The notes beneath the pieces were generated by a model, which was given only the letters and a program-made list of their open reading frames with translations, did not search any database and was not told the DNA's origin. From contig NZ_JBFOHP010000002.1 of NCBI RefSeq assembly GCF_040907265.1, positions 6,448,001 to 6,512,000 on the forward strand: a DNA stretch of 64,000 nt, read 5' to 3'. Made by a program: the position numbers and the translations under genes. Shown one piece after another: positions 26,808-35,526 of the stretch; within the stretch, counting starts at the first letter, position 1; the number at the start of each line of letters is the position of its first letter. The DNA comes from Streptomyces sclerotialus (GTDB taxonomy: Bacteria; Actinomycetota; Actinomycetes; Streptomycetales; Streptomycetaceae).

Positions 26808-27851
26808 TTACACCGTCCCGCCGAGCCGGTGCAGTACGGCCTTGCGTACCGCCTCGGCGTCGATGTCCACGCCGCCCGCGCGCAGGAAGACGGCGTTGAG
26901 CAGCTGGTCGGTGGCGAGTTCGCCGAGCGCGCGGCGGTTGAGGAACGCGGTGAGCAGGTCGTCGACCTCGGGCAGGACGTCCGGGCCGAGATGGGCGGCG
27001 ATGATCTCGCGCAGCCGGGTCTCGTCCGGGTCGGGCAGGTCCAGCCGGACGCAGCGGCGCAGGAAGGCGGGCGGGAAGTCCCGCTCGCCGTTGCTGGTGA
27101 TCACCACGACCGGGAACTCCCGGCAGTGGACCCGGCCGCGGTGCACCGGCTCGGTCACGCCCGGATCGGCGGTGAGCACGTCCACGTCGGCCTGGTCCTC
27201 GGGCAGCCGGGCCAGCTCCGGGATCTCGAACTCGCCGCTCTCGAAGACCGCGAGCAGATCGTTGGGCAGGTCCACGTCGCCCTTGTCCAGCTCGTCGACG
27301 AGCAGCACGCGCGGCCGGTCGCGGGGCGCGAGGGCCGTGCCGAGCGGGCCGAGCCGGACGAACGTGCCGATGTGCGGCTCCGGTTCGTCCCGGTCCCGGC
27401 GGAGCGACGCCTCGCGCAGCCGGCCCACCGCGTCGTAGCGGTACAGCGCGTCCTGCAGCGTGGCGCGGCTGTTGACCGGCCAGTGCAGCACCGGGCCGAG
27501 CGACAGCTCGTGCGCGACGGCCTGGGCGAGCGAGGACTTGCCCGTACCGGGGTGGCCGGTGACCAGCAGCGGGCGGCGCAGGTGCAGCGCGGCGCTCACC
27601 ACGTCGGCCTGCTCCGGGCCGATCAGGTACGGGCCGCCGCCCGGGCCCGCGCCGCCGGACGCCTCCGTACGGGCGTGGCCGAAGCGGCGCCAGGGCGGCG
27701 CCTCGGGCATCGCGGGCCGGCGGGCCACGCCGTCGCCGCGGAACAGCCGCCAGCCGTCCGCGGCGCCGGAGCCGCGGACCGGCCGGGCGGGCCCGGGGAC
27801 GGCGGCGTCCGGGGCCTGGTGGGGATCGGCGGATGCGTTCTCGGTGCTCAT
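26808..27851 (-). CDS. MoxR-family AAA+ ATPase
   Basis: A 347-residue protein from ATG 27851 with GGGAG upstream. It has a variable N-terminal 65 residues and then an AAA+ module: Walker A GHPGTGKSS (about 98-106), Walker B RVLLVDELDK (about 179-188), sensor 1 VVVITSNGERDFP, and the Arg-finger region FLRRCVRLDLPDP. A helical lid follows (NRRALGELATDQLLNAVF). MoxR ATPases remodel or gate partner proteins, here probably the vWA protein encoded five bases downstream. It is the third gene of the four-gene VMAP-type operon, 15 bases after the trypsin-VMAP gene. Confidence 0.9.
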   Translation of the reverse strand: MSTENASADPHQAPDAAVPGPARPVRGSGAADGWRLFRGDGVARRPAMPEAPPWRRFGHARTEASGGAGPGGGPYLIGPEQADVVSAALHLRRPLLVTGHPGTGKSSLAQAVAHELSLGPVLHWPVNSRATLQDALYRYDAVGRLREASLRRDRDEPEPHIGTFVRLGPLGTALAPRDRPRVLLVDELDKGDVDLPNDLLAVFESGEFEIPELARLPEDQADVDVLTADPGVTEPVHRGRVHCREFPVVVITSNGERDFPPAFLRRCVRLDLPDPDETRLREIIAAHLGPDVLPEVDDLLTAFLNRRALGELATDQLLNAVFLRAGGVDIDAEAVRKAVLHRLGGTV

Positions 27852-27866
27852 GGCTCCCTGGGCTTC

Positions 27867-30233
27867 CTACAGTTCCGCTCGCTCGGAGGGGTCGGTCAGA
27901 TGCGCGGTCAGCGGCAGCGGGCGGCCCGGGTCGTCCCACACCAGGACCGGCCGGGCCCGGTGCTCGTCGGGGGAGCTGCGGGCCTTGGCGCGGTACTCCC
28001 GCACTGTGTCGGGGAGTTGGTGCACCCGCGAGGGCGGGTCGAGCCGGAAGACGCCGGCGCCGTCGGCGGCGTGCCCGGCCCGGTCCCACAGCAGTACCGG
28101 CACCCCGCAGGCCAGGCACCACGTGGCGGTCCTGGCGCGGGTGCCGTGCGGGGTGCCGATCACCACGACGGACGCGTCCAGGTCCTCGTCCAGCAGGCCG
28201 GCCACCCGGCCCGGGTCGTCGTGCGCCGCGTCCAGCCGCAGCGCGCCTTTCCTGCCCAATGCCCGCCAGCGCCGCCGCCACACCCCGTCGCTGTCGGCCA
28301 GCCGCCGGATGCTGGGGCAGCGCAGCACCATCGGGTAGCGGGTGCCGACCACCTTGGGCGGCAGCGGGCCCGCGTCCGCCGCGCCCAGGGAGTCCAGGTC
28401 GATCTCCAGGTCGCCGTGTTCCACGATCAGTTCGACGGTCGGCCAGGCCTGCCCGACCGAGGCACCGGCCAGCCGGTCGAGGTGCTTGTGCAGGATCTTG
28501 ACGATCTCGGCCGGGGCCAGCGGGTCGGCGCCCGCGCCCGCGGCGGGCTGGAGCCGCCCGTCTCCCACGTCCGTCCAGAACCCCACGTCGTACCGGCGGG
28601 TGCGGCCGTGGCCCGTGCCGCCGGTCAGCTCGACCACCAGCCGCGGGGGCGCGCTCACCGAGGTCTGTGCCCACTGGTCGGCGTCGGCGCGCCGGTCGGC
28701 CAGCGTGGCGCCGTCGATGCCCAGGTGGCCCGCCATCCGCTCGTTCCACCGCCGCAGTGCGTCGCGCCGGTCCAGCGGATTGCTGAGGGCGGCGACGAAC
28801 TCCACCGCGCGCAGCAGGGCGGGCACGCCCGGGGTACCGGCCGGCACCTGCCGACCGTCGCCCGCGCGGCTCTCCAGGGCGGTCACCCAGCGCCGCGCGT
28901 ACGCGGCGAAGACCCTGGGGTCGCTCAGGCCCGTGCCGTCCACGACCTCGTCGGGGAGCGGGTACGGGAACGCGCTGCGGGTGGCCTCGGGGACGCGCCG
29001 CCGGACGTCGTCCGGGAGCGTGCCGAGCAGGTGCAGCAGCGCCTGCTCCTCGAACGGCGACATCCAGCGGTCGGCCAGGCGCGGGGTGAGCCGGGCCAGG
29101 TCGCGGAGCGCGCGGGCGCCCGCCGGGTCGTACGGGGTGAGCACCTCGGCGAGCGCGGGCACCGCCCGGTCGACGGTCATCAGTACCTCCGTCCACTCCT
29201 CCAGGGTCGGCAGCGAGCCGTCCTCGGGGTGCGGCAGGCGGCACCGTTCGGCGAAGCGTGCCGCGTGCTTGCGGACGTGTGCCTCGTCGGGCAGCGCGCG
29301 GTCCAGGAGGAGGCGGAGGTCCTCGCGGAGCCGGTCGGGGGCGCGCTGCCGGTGCACCCGGTCCGCGCACTCCGGCAGCAGGCCGCCCGCGCCCGCGGCG
29401 GTCAGCTCCTCCTTGACGACCTGCCAGGAGAACGACCAGCTGAGCCTGTTGGTCATGGTGGGGTCGTACGGTCCGGTGCCGTGCGTGACCATGGCGACGA
29501 CCAGCCCGACGGCGCGCTGGTCGGCCACCGACCAGACCGGGCCGCCGCTGTAACCGCCGCGGATCGCCGCGCCGGTGGAACCCCCGTGCACGTAGCCGAT
29601 GCCGCCCTCGAAGGAGGCGACCCGGCCGTACGCGGTGTGCTCGGGATCGCCGGTGCCGTACCGGGCGCGCACCGTCTGGGAGCCGGACATCGGGGCCCAG
29701 CGGGGCGGCGCGACGCCGGGCGGCGGGTCGCAGGCCAGCTCCAGTACGGCGAGGTCGCCGCGCCAGCGCCGGGCACCGGGCGGTACGGGGGAGGGGCGCT
29801 CGGGGCACTGCTCGTCGCGCGGCGGTATCCAGTGGGTGAGCCGGGCGGTGCCGCGGGCGCCGTGGGCGGCGCCGGGGAAGCCGACCGTCAGCTCCACGGC
29901 GCCGGGGTGCGCGTGCTCCAGGCGGTCCCGGCCGACCGCGAGGTTGACGACATGGGCGCAGGTGAGGACGTGCCGCGGGGTGAGGCAGACGCCGGCGCCG
30001 ACCGTGCGGACACCGCTCCGCGGCGCCGTACGGGAACCGGCGGGGTACGTGCCGAGCGCGCCGCCGCCGACCGGGGTGGCCGCGAACGGCGCGGCGGCGG
30101 GCGCCGGCCGCGCGGGCCGCTGTCCGCCGCCCGCCGGGCCGTCGTCCGTGCCGTACACCGTGACCAGCCCGGCCCGCTCGTCCGGCGCGGCGTCCTCCCC
30201 GGTGGCGTCCGGGCCCGCGCCGAACCACCGCAC
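27867..30233 (-). CDS. trypsin-like protease with VMAP C-terminal domain
   Basis: A 788-residue protein from GTG 30233, two bases after the Trypco1 stop. Residues 50-270 form a trypsin-fold protease with an apparent triad: His94 (LTCAHVV), Asp160 (GDLAVLEL) and Ser229 (GYSGGPV). No signal peptide is present, so it acts in the cytoplasm. The middle (300-480) is helical. The C-terminus (about 500-788) matches the vWA-MoxR-associated protein C-terminal domain (PPRLVVELTG, DASVVVIGTPH, VPVLLWDRA, VREYRAKARSS). In described VMAP systems the protease is thought to act after the partners sense invasion. The call rests on domain layout and gene order. Confidence 0.85.
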   Translation of the reverse strand: MRWFGAGPDATGEDAAPDERAGLVTVYGTDDGPAGGGQRPARPAPAAAPFAATPVGGGALGTYPAGSRTAPRSGVRTVGAGVCLTPRHVLTCAHVVNLAVGRDRLEHAHPGAVELTVGFPGAAHGARGTARLTHWIPPRDEQCPERPSPVPPGARRWRGDLAVLELACDPPPGVAPPRWAPMSGSQTVRARYGTGDPEHTAYGRVASFEGGIGYVHGGSTGAAIRGGYSGGPVWSVADQRAVGLVVAMVTHGTGPYDPTMTNRLSWSFSWQVVKEELTAAGAGGLLPECADRVHRQRAPDRLREDLRLLLDRALPDEAHVRKHAARFAERCRLPHPEDGSLPTLEEWTEVLMTVDRAVPALAEVLTPYDPAGARALRDLARLTPRLADRWMSPFEEQALLHLLGTLPDDVRRRVPEATRSAFPYPLPDEVVDGTGLSDPRVFAAYARRWVTALESRAGDGRQVPAGTPGVPALLRAVEFVAALSNPLDRRDALRRWNERMAGHLGIDGATLADRRADADQWAQTSVSAPPRLVVELTGGTGHGRTRRYDVGFWTDVGDGRLQPAAGAGADPLAPAEIVKILHKHLDRLAGASVGQAWPTVELIVEHGDLEIDLDSLGAADAGPLPPKVVGTRYPMVLRCPSIRRLADSDGVWRRRWRALGRKGALRLDAAHDDPGRVAGLLDEDLDASVVVIGTPHGTRARTATWCLACGVPVLLWDRAGHAADGAGVFRLDPPSRVHQLPDTVREYRAKARSSPDEHRARPVLVWDDPGRPLPLTAHLTDPSERAEL

Positions 30234-30235
30234 GC

Positions 30236-30628
30236 TCAGCCGTCCTGGGGGGCGGTGCCCGGCAGCTGCCAGCTGGCGGTGATCTTCATGGCGGCCTGGG
30301 TGCTGCCCCCGGCGATGCCGAGCTTGAGGTCCTGCCCGATCTGCACGCCGAACTCCACGGAGAGGTCGTGCGGGGGGTTCTCCGTGCGCGCGACGGAGTC
30401 GTGGACCTCCTGGAGGAGCGGGCCGAGCGGGCTGAGCACCGCGCGCAGCCCGTCCCCGGCGAGCGCGGCCACCCGCTCGCGGGCCCGGCCCACCGGCTCG
30501 ACGGTGCCCGCGCCGTCGGGCAGATCCGGCCGGGCGGCCGGCACGGTGGGCGCCGGCGTCCCGACGGGGGCGAGGGTGAGGCGGACCAACGTCTGGTCGG
30601 ACAGGTGCAGTTCGGCGTACTCCGGCAT
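30236..30628 (-). CDS. Trypco1-type (CU044_2847 family) protein
   Basis: A 130-residue protein from ATG 30628 beginning MPEYAELHLSDQTLVRLTLA. The C-terminal half, DLSVEFGVQIGQDLKLGIAG followed by TQAAMKITASW, is the trypsin-co-occurring domain signature: a short beta-rich domain found next to trypsin-VMAP genes. It is first in the operon and its stop is two bases before the protease start, which implies tight coupling. The probable role is to bind and restrain or guide the protease, inferred from co-occurrence only. It faces the GntR gene across a 227-bp divergent promoter region. Confidence 0.85.
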   Translation of the reverse strand: MPEYAELHLSDQTLVRLTLAPVGTPAPTVPAARPDLPDGAGTVEPVGRARERVAALAGDGLRAVLSPLGPLLQEVHDSVARTENPPHDLSVEFGVQIGQDLKLGIAGGSTQAAMKITASWQLPGTAPQDG

Positions 30629-30793
30629 CCGTCCATTGTGCCGTCTGCCACCTCTGTGGCCACCCGTTTCTCGCGATCCGGGCGCGTCAGGACGCGGAGA
30701 TGGCCAGGCGTCAGGAGCCGGCCGGCCGCCGCGCGCCCGTGCAGGAACGTACCGTCGGGCCGGGAGCCGGAGAGGCCGGAGCGCAGCAATCCT

Positions 30794-30805
30794 ATGTCAG
30801 GACAT
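30794..30805. promoter_or_regulatory. candidate GntR operator at its own promoter
   Basis: ATGTCAGGACAT is an inverted repeat (5-bp arms, two-base centre) lying 50 bases before the GntR start. A near-identical site in inverse orientation (TGTTCTGACA) lies at the ABC-importer promoter at 32194-32203. Confidence 0.5.
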
Positions 30806-30855
30806 TGTGACCTCTGGACTTCCCGTCATGGGCGTGGGCGGATACCCTCGACCGC

Positions 30856-31629
30856 GTGGGGAAACGAGAAGCAGTGACCGAGGGCGCCGAGGGCCCTGTC
30901 CAGTTCAGCGTCGACCGGAGCAGCCCGGTCCCGCTGTACTTCCAGCTGTCCCAGCAGCTGGAGGCCGCGATCGAGACCGGCAAGCTGGCCCCGGGCAGTC
31001 TGCTCGGCAACGAGATCGAGCTGGCGGGCCGGCTGGGCCTGTCCCGGCCGACCGTCCGGCAGGCCATCCAGTCGCTGGTGGACAAGGGGCTGCTCGTCCG
31101 CCGCCGCGGCATCGGCACCCAGGTCGTGCACAGCCAGGTCAAGCGCCCGCTGGAGCTGAGCAGTCTCTACGACGACCTGGAGGCGGCCGGCCAGAAGCCC
31201 GCCACGAAGGTGCTGCTCAACACCACCACCGAGGCCACCGCCGAGGTCGCCGCCGCGCTCGGCGTCGCCGAGGGCGCGGAGGTCGCGCTCGTCGAACGGC
31301 TCCGGCTCACCCACGGCGAGCCCATGGCGCACCTGCGCAACCACCTCCCCCTCGGGCTGATCGACCTGGAGACCGAGCAGCTGGAGACCACCGGCCTGTA
31401 CCGCCTCATGCGCGGCGCCGGGATCACCCTGCACAGCGCCCGGCAGGCGGTCGGCGCCCGGGTGGCCGACGCGGCGGAGGCCGAGCGGCTGGCCGAGGAG
31501 GAGGGCGCCCCGCTGCTCACGATGCAGCGCACGACCTTCGACGACACCGGCCGCCCCGTCGAATTCGGCTCGCACGTCTACCGCGCCTCGCGGTACGCCT
31601 TCGAGTTCCAGCTCCTCGTACGGCCCTGA
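30856..31629 (+). CDS. GntR/HutC-family regulator with UTRA domain
   Basis: A 257-residue protein from GTG 30856, with no clear ribosome-binding site. TACCCT seven bases upstream hints at a leaderless transcript. The winged helix-turn-helix is at about residues 23-88 (VPLYFQLSQQLEAAIETGKL, LSRPTVRQAIQSLVDKGLL). The UTRA ligand domain runs at about 110-250 (PMAHLRNHLPLGLIDL, EFGSHVYRASRYAFEF). HutC-type members bind sugars, sugar phosphates or amino acids. A shared palindromic motif at its own promoter and before the sugar ABC operon supports it as the importer's repressor, so the ligand is likely the transported sugar or its phosphate. Confidence 0.85.
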   Translation: MGKREAVTEGAEGPVQFSVDRSSPVPLYFQLSQQLEAAIETGKLAPGSLLGNEIELAGRLGLSRPTVRQAIQSLVDKGLLVRRRGIGTQVVHSQVKRPLELSSLYDDLEAAGQKPATKVLLNTTTEATAEVAAALGVAEGAEVALVERLRLTHGEPMAHLRNHLPLGLIDLETEQLETTGLYRLMRGAGITLHSARQAVGARVADAAEAERLAEEEGAPLLTMQRTTFDDTGRPVEFGSHVYRASRYAFEFQLLVRP

Positions 31630-31812
31630 GGCCACGGGGGCCGGGATGTGCCGGACCGGAGCCGGCCGGGGAATCCCCAGTGCTCCGCAGCCGGTATTCA
31701 TCGGCACGGGCACACAGTGGGACAGTGTCCTCAAGGAGTGCGGCAGCGGGTGCGCCGGACGTGGACGGTGGTGGACTCGTCGCACGGAGGTGACGGACGG
31801 GAGCTGACCACG

Positions 31813-32154
31813 GTGCAGGTGCCCCTTTACCAGGCGAAGGCCGAGTTCTTCCGGATGCTGGGGCATCCGGTGCGGATCCGGGTGCTGGAGCTGCTCCAGG
31901 ACGGCCCGATGCCGGTCCGGGAGCTGCGGGCGGCGATCGACGTCGAGCCGCCCAGCCTCTCCCAGCAACTGGCGGTGCTGCGGCGGTCGGGCATCGTCAC
32001 GGCCACCCGGCAGGGCTCGACGGTGATCTACGCGCTGGCGGGCGGCGACGTCGCGGACCTGCTGCGGGCCGCCCGGCGCATCCTGACCGAGCTGCTGGCC
32101 GGGCAGAGCGAACTGCTGCGGGAGTTGCGCGAGGTGGAGGCGACCACCCGGTGA
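31813..32154 (+). CDS. ArsR-family winged-helix regulator
   Basis: A 113-residue protein. GTG 31813 is preferred over the longer open frame because GGGAG lies upstream and the family starts VQVPLYQAKAEFFRMLGHPV. The winged helix-turn-helix covers residues 15-85 (LELLQDGPMPVRELRAAI, PPSLSQQLAVLRRSGIV, RQGSTVIYAL). No cysteine motif of a metal-sensing ArsR is present, so it probably senses something other than arsenic, zinc or cadmium. In other streptomycetes this protein type stands alone or next to a sulfate-type transporter. Here it sits between the GntR gene and the ABC operon, on the same strand. Confidence 0.85.
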   Translation: MQVPLYQAKAEFFRMLGHPVRIRVLELLQDGPMPVRELRAAIDVEPPSLSQQLAVLRRSGIVTATRQGSTVIYALAGGDVADLLRAARRILTELLAGQSELLRELREVEATTR

Positions 32155-32193
32155 CGGCCCCGCCGTGCCCGCTCGCGGCGTATCGCGTACGAA

Positions 32194-32203
32194 TGTTCTG
32201 ACA
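32194..32203. promoter_or_regulatory. candidate GntR operator upstream of the sugar ABC operon
   Basis: TGTTCTGACA is the inverse of TGTCAGAACA and differs by one base from the site at 30795-30804. It sits five bases upstream of the -35 box of the ABC operon. Confidence 0.45.
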
Positions 32204-32208
32204 AACCA

Positions 32209-32238
32209 TTGACGTGGTGTGTCGCACGCCGCTAGAAC
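32209..32238 (+). promoter_or_regulatory. promoter of the sugar ABC operon
   Basis: TTGACG (32209-32214), 18 bases, TAGAAC (32233-32238). It matches the Streptomyces HrdB consensus and lies 46 bases before the first gene. Confidence 0.65.
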
Positions 32239-32283
32239 TCCTCCTGCCGCAACCGGGCGGCGGGGGAACGGAGGCGGTCCACG

Positions 32284-33300
32284 ATGCGTACCGTACGTAC
32301 GACCCGTACGACCCGCCGGAGGGTGCGCGCCGCCGCGGCGGTCCTCGCGGCGCTCGCGCTCGCCGCCGGCTGCAGCGGCTCCGGAGGGAAGCGGTCCGAG
32401 GGGGCCGCGTCCGGCGCCTCCGGGAAGGCCGCCGGCGCGCCCCGCATGACGATCGGCATGGTCAGCCACTCCGGCGAGGGCGACACCTTCTGGGACATCG
32501 TCCAGACCGGCGCCGAACAGGCGGCGAGGAAGGACGGTGTGACATTCCTCTACGCCAACGACAAGGAGGGGTCCCGCCAGGCGGAGCTGGTCCGCAGCAT
32601 GACCGACCAGAAGGTCGACGGGCTGATCGTGACGCTTGCCAAGCCGCAGGCCCTGAAGTCGGCCGTCCGGGCCGCCGTGAAAGCCGGCATACCGGTGATC
32701 ACCATCAACTCCGGCGGTGAGTTCTCCGCGCCGTACGGCGCCCTCACCCACATCGGCCAGGACGAGTCCGTCGCGGGCCGGGCGGTCGGCGAGGAGCTGA
32801 ACGCGCGGGACCGCAAGAAGGCGCTGTGCGTCATCCACGAGCAGGGCAACGTCTCCCTGGAGGACCGCTGCGCCGGTGTGAAGAAAGCTTTCGACGGTAC
32901 GGTCGAGAACCTGAACGTCGACGGGACCAACGCCCCGTCCTCGCAGTCGTCGATCGAGGCGAAGCTCCAGTCGGACAAGGACGTCGACGCGATCGTCACG
33001 CTGGGCGCACCCCTCGCGGCGATCTCGGTCAAGGCCCGGGAGCAGGCCGGCAGCGCCGCGCAGATCGCGACCTTCGACCTGAACGCCGCCGTGGTCAGGA
33101 GCCTGAAGGCGAAGGACATCACCTTCGCCGTCGACCAGCAGCCCTACCTCCAGGGGTACGAAGCGGTCGATCTGCTCTGGCTGAACCGGACCAATGCGAA
33201 CGTACTGGGCGGCGGCCGTCCGGTGCTCACCGGGCCCGCCGTCGTCACCGGCAAGGACGTACCCGCGCTGGAGAAGTACACCGCTCGCGGGACCCGCTGA
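32284..33300 (+). CDS. sugar ABC transporter substrate-binding lipoprotein 1 (RbsB/FrcB-like)
   Basis: A 338-residue protein. The signal peptide ends in the lipobox LALAAGC, so it is a lipoprotein on the outer face of the membrane. The mature part is a type I periplasmic-binding (Peripla_BP_4) fold: [68 protein letters not shown], and [20 protein letters not shown], which suits monosaccharides or polyols. The following gene is a close paralogue. They share one permease and one ATPase, so either subunit may deliver a different ligand. Confidence 0.85.
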   Translation: MRTVRTTRTTRRRVRAAAAVLAALALAAGCSGSGGKRSEGAASGASGKAAGAPRMTIGMVSHSGEGDTFWDIVQTGAEQAARKDGVTFLYANDKEGSRQAELVRSMTDQKVDGLIVTLAKPQALKSAVRAAVKAGIPVITINSGGEFSAPYGALTHIGQDESVAGRAVGEELNARDRKKALCVIHEQGNVSLEDRCAGVKKAFDGTVENLNVDGTNAPSSQSSIEAKLQSDKDVDAIVTLGAPLAAISVKAREQAGSAAQIATFDLNAAVVRSLKAKDITFAVDQQPYLQGYEAVDLLWLNRTNANVLGGGRPVLTGPAVVTGKDVPALEKYTARGTR

Positions 33301-33336
33301 CCCCAGGACGAACAGGCATAACGGATACTTGGCGGT

Positions 33337-33358
33337 TGGGCCCGATCCGTCGGGCCCA
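33337..33358 (+). terminator. hairpin between the two binding-protein genes
   Basis: TGGGCCCG (33337-33344), six-base loop, CGGGCCCA (33351-33358), about 37 bases after the first gene. It may attenuate transcription or stabilise the upstream message so that the first binding protein is made in excess. Confidence 0.5.
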
Positions 33359-33386
33359 CGGAATGACCACGGACAGTGAGATCCAC

Positions 33387-33432
33387 AGCGATCCACCGAT
33401 CCGAAGAGAAGCGATCCAGCGATCCAACGAGA
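33387..33432. repeat. two tandem 23-bp repeats before the second binding-protein gene
   Basis: AGCGATCCACCGATCCGAAG and three more bases (33387-33409) is repeated at 33410-33432 with three mismatches. Each unit itself contains two CGATCC motifs. The array ends 13 bases before the GTG start. Confidence 0.65.
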
Positions 33433-33445
33433 AGGGCACGACCTC

Positions 33446-34459
33446 GTGGCAAGGGTTCGGACAGGGGCACGCGCGCTCGGCGCGGTGCTGGCAGGGGTGC
33501 TCGGCCTGGCCCTGGCGGGCTGCAGCGCCACCGGCGGCAAGCGGGCCGAGGAGGCGCGCGAGGCCCAGGCGGCCGGCGGCCGGGCGGCCGTGAACACCCC
33601 GAAGTGGACCTTCGCCATGGTCAGCCACTCGGGTGACGGCGACACCTTCTGGGACATCGTGCAGAACGGCGCCGAGCAGGCGGCCGCCAAGGACAACATC
33701 AAGTTCGTCTACGGGCACGACGAGGAGGGCAGCCGGCAGGCGCAGCTCGTGCAGTCCTACATCGACCAGAAGGTCGACGGGCTGATCGTCACGCTCGCCA
33801 AGCCGGACGCCATGAAGGGCGCGCTGGCCAAGGCCGAGAAGGCCGGCATCCCGGTGATCACCGTGAACTCCGGTTCCGAGGTCTCCGAGAAGTACGGCGC
33901 GCTCACCCACGTCGGCCAGGACGAGTCCATCGCGGGTGAGGCGGTCGGCGAGGAGCTGAACAAGCGCCACAAGAAGAAGGCCCTGTGCGTCCTGCACGAG
34001 CAGGGCAACGTGGGCCACGAGCAGCGCTGCGACGGCGCCGAGAAGACCTTCGACGGCACGCTGAAGCGGCTGTACGTGGAGGGCACCAACATGCCCGACG
34101 TGCAGTCCTCCGTGGAGTCCCAGCTCCAGGCCGACCCGAAGATCGACTCCGTGGTCACGCTGGGCGCGCCCTTCGCCGCCACCGCGGTGAAGGCCAAGGA
34201 GCAGGCGAACAGCGACGCCGAGATCGACACCTTCGACCTGAACGCGCAGGTCGCCGACGGCCTGAAGGACGGCTCGCTGGGCTTCGCCGTCGACCAGCAG
34301 CCCTACCTCCAGGGCTACCAGGCGGTGGACCTGCTCTGGCTGTACAAGTACAACTCCGACGTCCTCGGCGGCGGCCGTCCCGTGCTCACCGGACCTCAGG
34401 TGGTCACCAGGAAGGACGCCGGCGCGCTGGCCGAATACACGAAGCGGGGGACCCGATGA
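33446..34459 (+). CDS. sugar ABC transporter substrate-binding lipoprotein 2 (RbsB/FrcB-like)
   Basis: A 337-residue protein from GTG 33446 with AGAAGGG upstream. The lipobox is LALAGC. The domain and motifs parallel the preceding gene: [59 protein letters not shown] and [20 protein letters not shown]. It is clearly a tandem duplicate that has diverged mainly on the surface. The stop overlaps the permease ATG (ATGA), so this copy is translationally coupled to the membrane parts, while the first copy is separated by a hairpin and repeats. Confidence 0.85.
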   Translation: MARVRTGARALGAVLAGVLGLALAGCSATGGKRAEEAREAQAAGGRAAVNTPKWTFAMVSHSGDGDTFWDIVQNGAEQAAAKDNIKFVYGHDEEGSRQAQLVQSYIDQKVDGLIVTLAKPDAMKGALAKAEKAGIPVITVNSGSEVSEKYGALTHVGQDESIAGEAVGEELNKRHKKKALCVLHEQGNVGHEQRCDGAEKTFDGTLKRLYVEGTNMPDVQSSVESQLQADPKIDSVVTLGAPFAATAVKAKEQANSDAEIDTFDLNAQVADGLKDGSLGFAVDQQPYLQGYQAVDLLWLYKYNSDVLGGGRPVLTGPQVVTRKDAGALAEYTKRGTR

Positions 34460-35526
34460 GCACCGCCGCACCACCAGCGGAACCGCAGCCCACGAAGCCG
34501 ACCGAGGGCCCGGACGAGCGCCTCGTGCACCGCTCGCTCGCCCGCCGCCTGATGGGCCGCCCCGAGCTGGGCGCGGTGGTCGGCGCGATCGCCGTCTTCC
34601 TGTTCTTCTCGTTCGCTGCCGACACCTTCCTGCGGGCCGGCAGCCTCTCGACGGTGCTGTACGCCTCCTCGACGATCGGCATCATGGCCGTACCGGTCGC
34701 GCTGCTGATGATCGGCGGCGAGTTCGACCTGTCGGCCGGCGTGATGGTCGTCAGCTCGGCGCTGGTCTCGTCGATGTTCAGCTACCAGATGACCGCCAAC
34801 ACCTGGGTGGGCGTCGGGGTGTCCCTGCTGGTCACCCTCGCCATCGGGGTGTTCAACGGCGTGCTGCTGACCCGGACGAAGCTGCCCAGCTTCATCATCA
34901 CGCTCGGTACGTTCTTCATGCTGACCGGCCTGAACCTCGGCTTCACCAAGCTGATCAGCGGCACGGTCTCCACGAAGTCCATCGCCGACATGGAGGGCTT
35001 CGAGTCGGCCCGGGTGCTCTTCGCCTCCCACCTCACGATCGGCGGCGTGGACATCCAGGTCACGATCATCTGGTGGATCGCGCTGATCGCGCTCGCCACC
35101 TGGATCCTGCTCCGCACCCGCGTCGGCAACTGGATCTTCGCGGTGGGCGGCAACGCGGACGCGGCCCGCGCGGTCGGCGTCCCGGTCACCAAGACCAAGA
35201 TCGGCCTCTACATGGGCGTCGCCTTCGCCGCCTGGGTCTCGGGACAGCACCTGCTGTTCTCCTACGACGCGATCCAGTCCGGCGACGGCGTCGGCAACGA
35301 GTTCCTCTACATCATCGCGGCGGCCGTCGGCGGCTGCCTGATGACCGGCGGCTACGGCTCGGCGATCGGCGCCGCGGTCGGTGCCTTCATCTTCGGCATG
35401 ACCAGCAAGGGCATCGTGTACGCCCAGTGGAACCCGGACTGGTACAAGTTCTTCCTCGGAGCGATGCTGCTGCTCGCCACGCTCCTGAACGCCTGGGTAC
35501 GCAAGCGAGCGGAGGCGAACAAGTGA
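34456..35526 (+). CDS. sugar ABC transporter permease (RbsC/FrcC-like)
   Basis: A 356-residue inner-membrane protein. It has a polar N-terminal 40 residues and then about nine membrane helices of the BPD_transp_2 family. [20 protein letters not shown] and [20 protein letters not shown] carry the family signatures, including the ATPase-contact loop before AVGV. It probably works as a homodimer with the single-domain ATPase encoded next. It overlaps both neighbours by four bases. Confidence 0.9.
   Translation: MSTAAPPAEPQPTKPTEGPDERLVHRSLARRLMGRPELGAVVGAIAVFLFFSFAADTFLRAGSLSTVLYASSTIGIMAVPVALLMIGGEFDLSAGVMVVSSALVSSMFSYQMTANTWVGVGVSLLVTLAIGVFNGVLLTRTKLPSFIITLGTFFMLTGLNLGFTKLISGTVSTKSIADMEGFESARVLFASHLTIGGVDIQVTIIWWIALIALATWILLRTRVGNWIFAVGGNADAARAVGVPVTKTKIGLYMGVAFAAWVSGQHLLFSYDAIQSGDGVGNEFLYIIAAAVGGCLMTGGYGSAIGAAVGAFIFGMTSKGIVYAQWNPDWYKFFLGAMLLLATLLNAWVRKRAEANK

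Noticed and set aside
24952..30228. 1758-codon minus-strand frame across the conflict operon
   Set aside because: This is an out-of-frame shadow of the trypsin-VMAP and MoxR genes. Only its segment at 26440-26802 is real, as the N-terminus of the frameshifted vWA gene.
23385..31793. 2802-codon plus-strand open frame
   Set aside because: It is antisense to the conflict operon. High GC keeps the opposite frame open. It is Arg/Gly/Gln-rich without domains and overlaps five well-supported genes.
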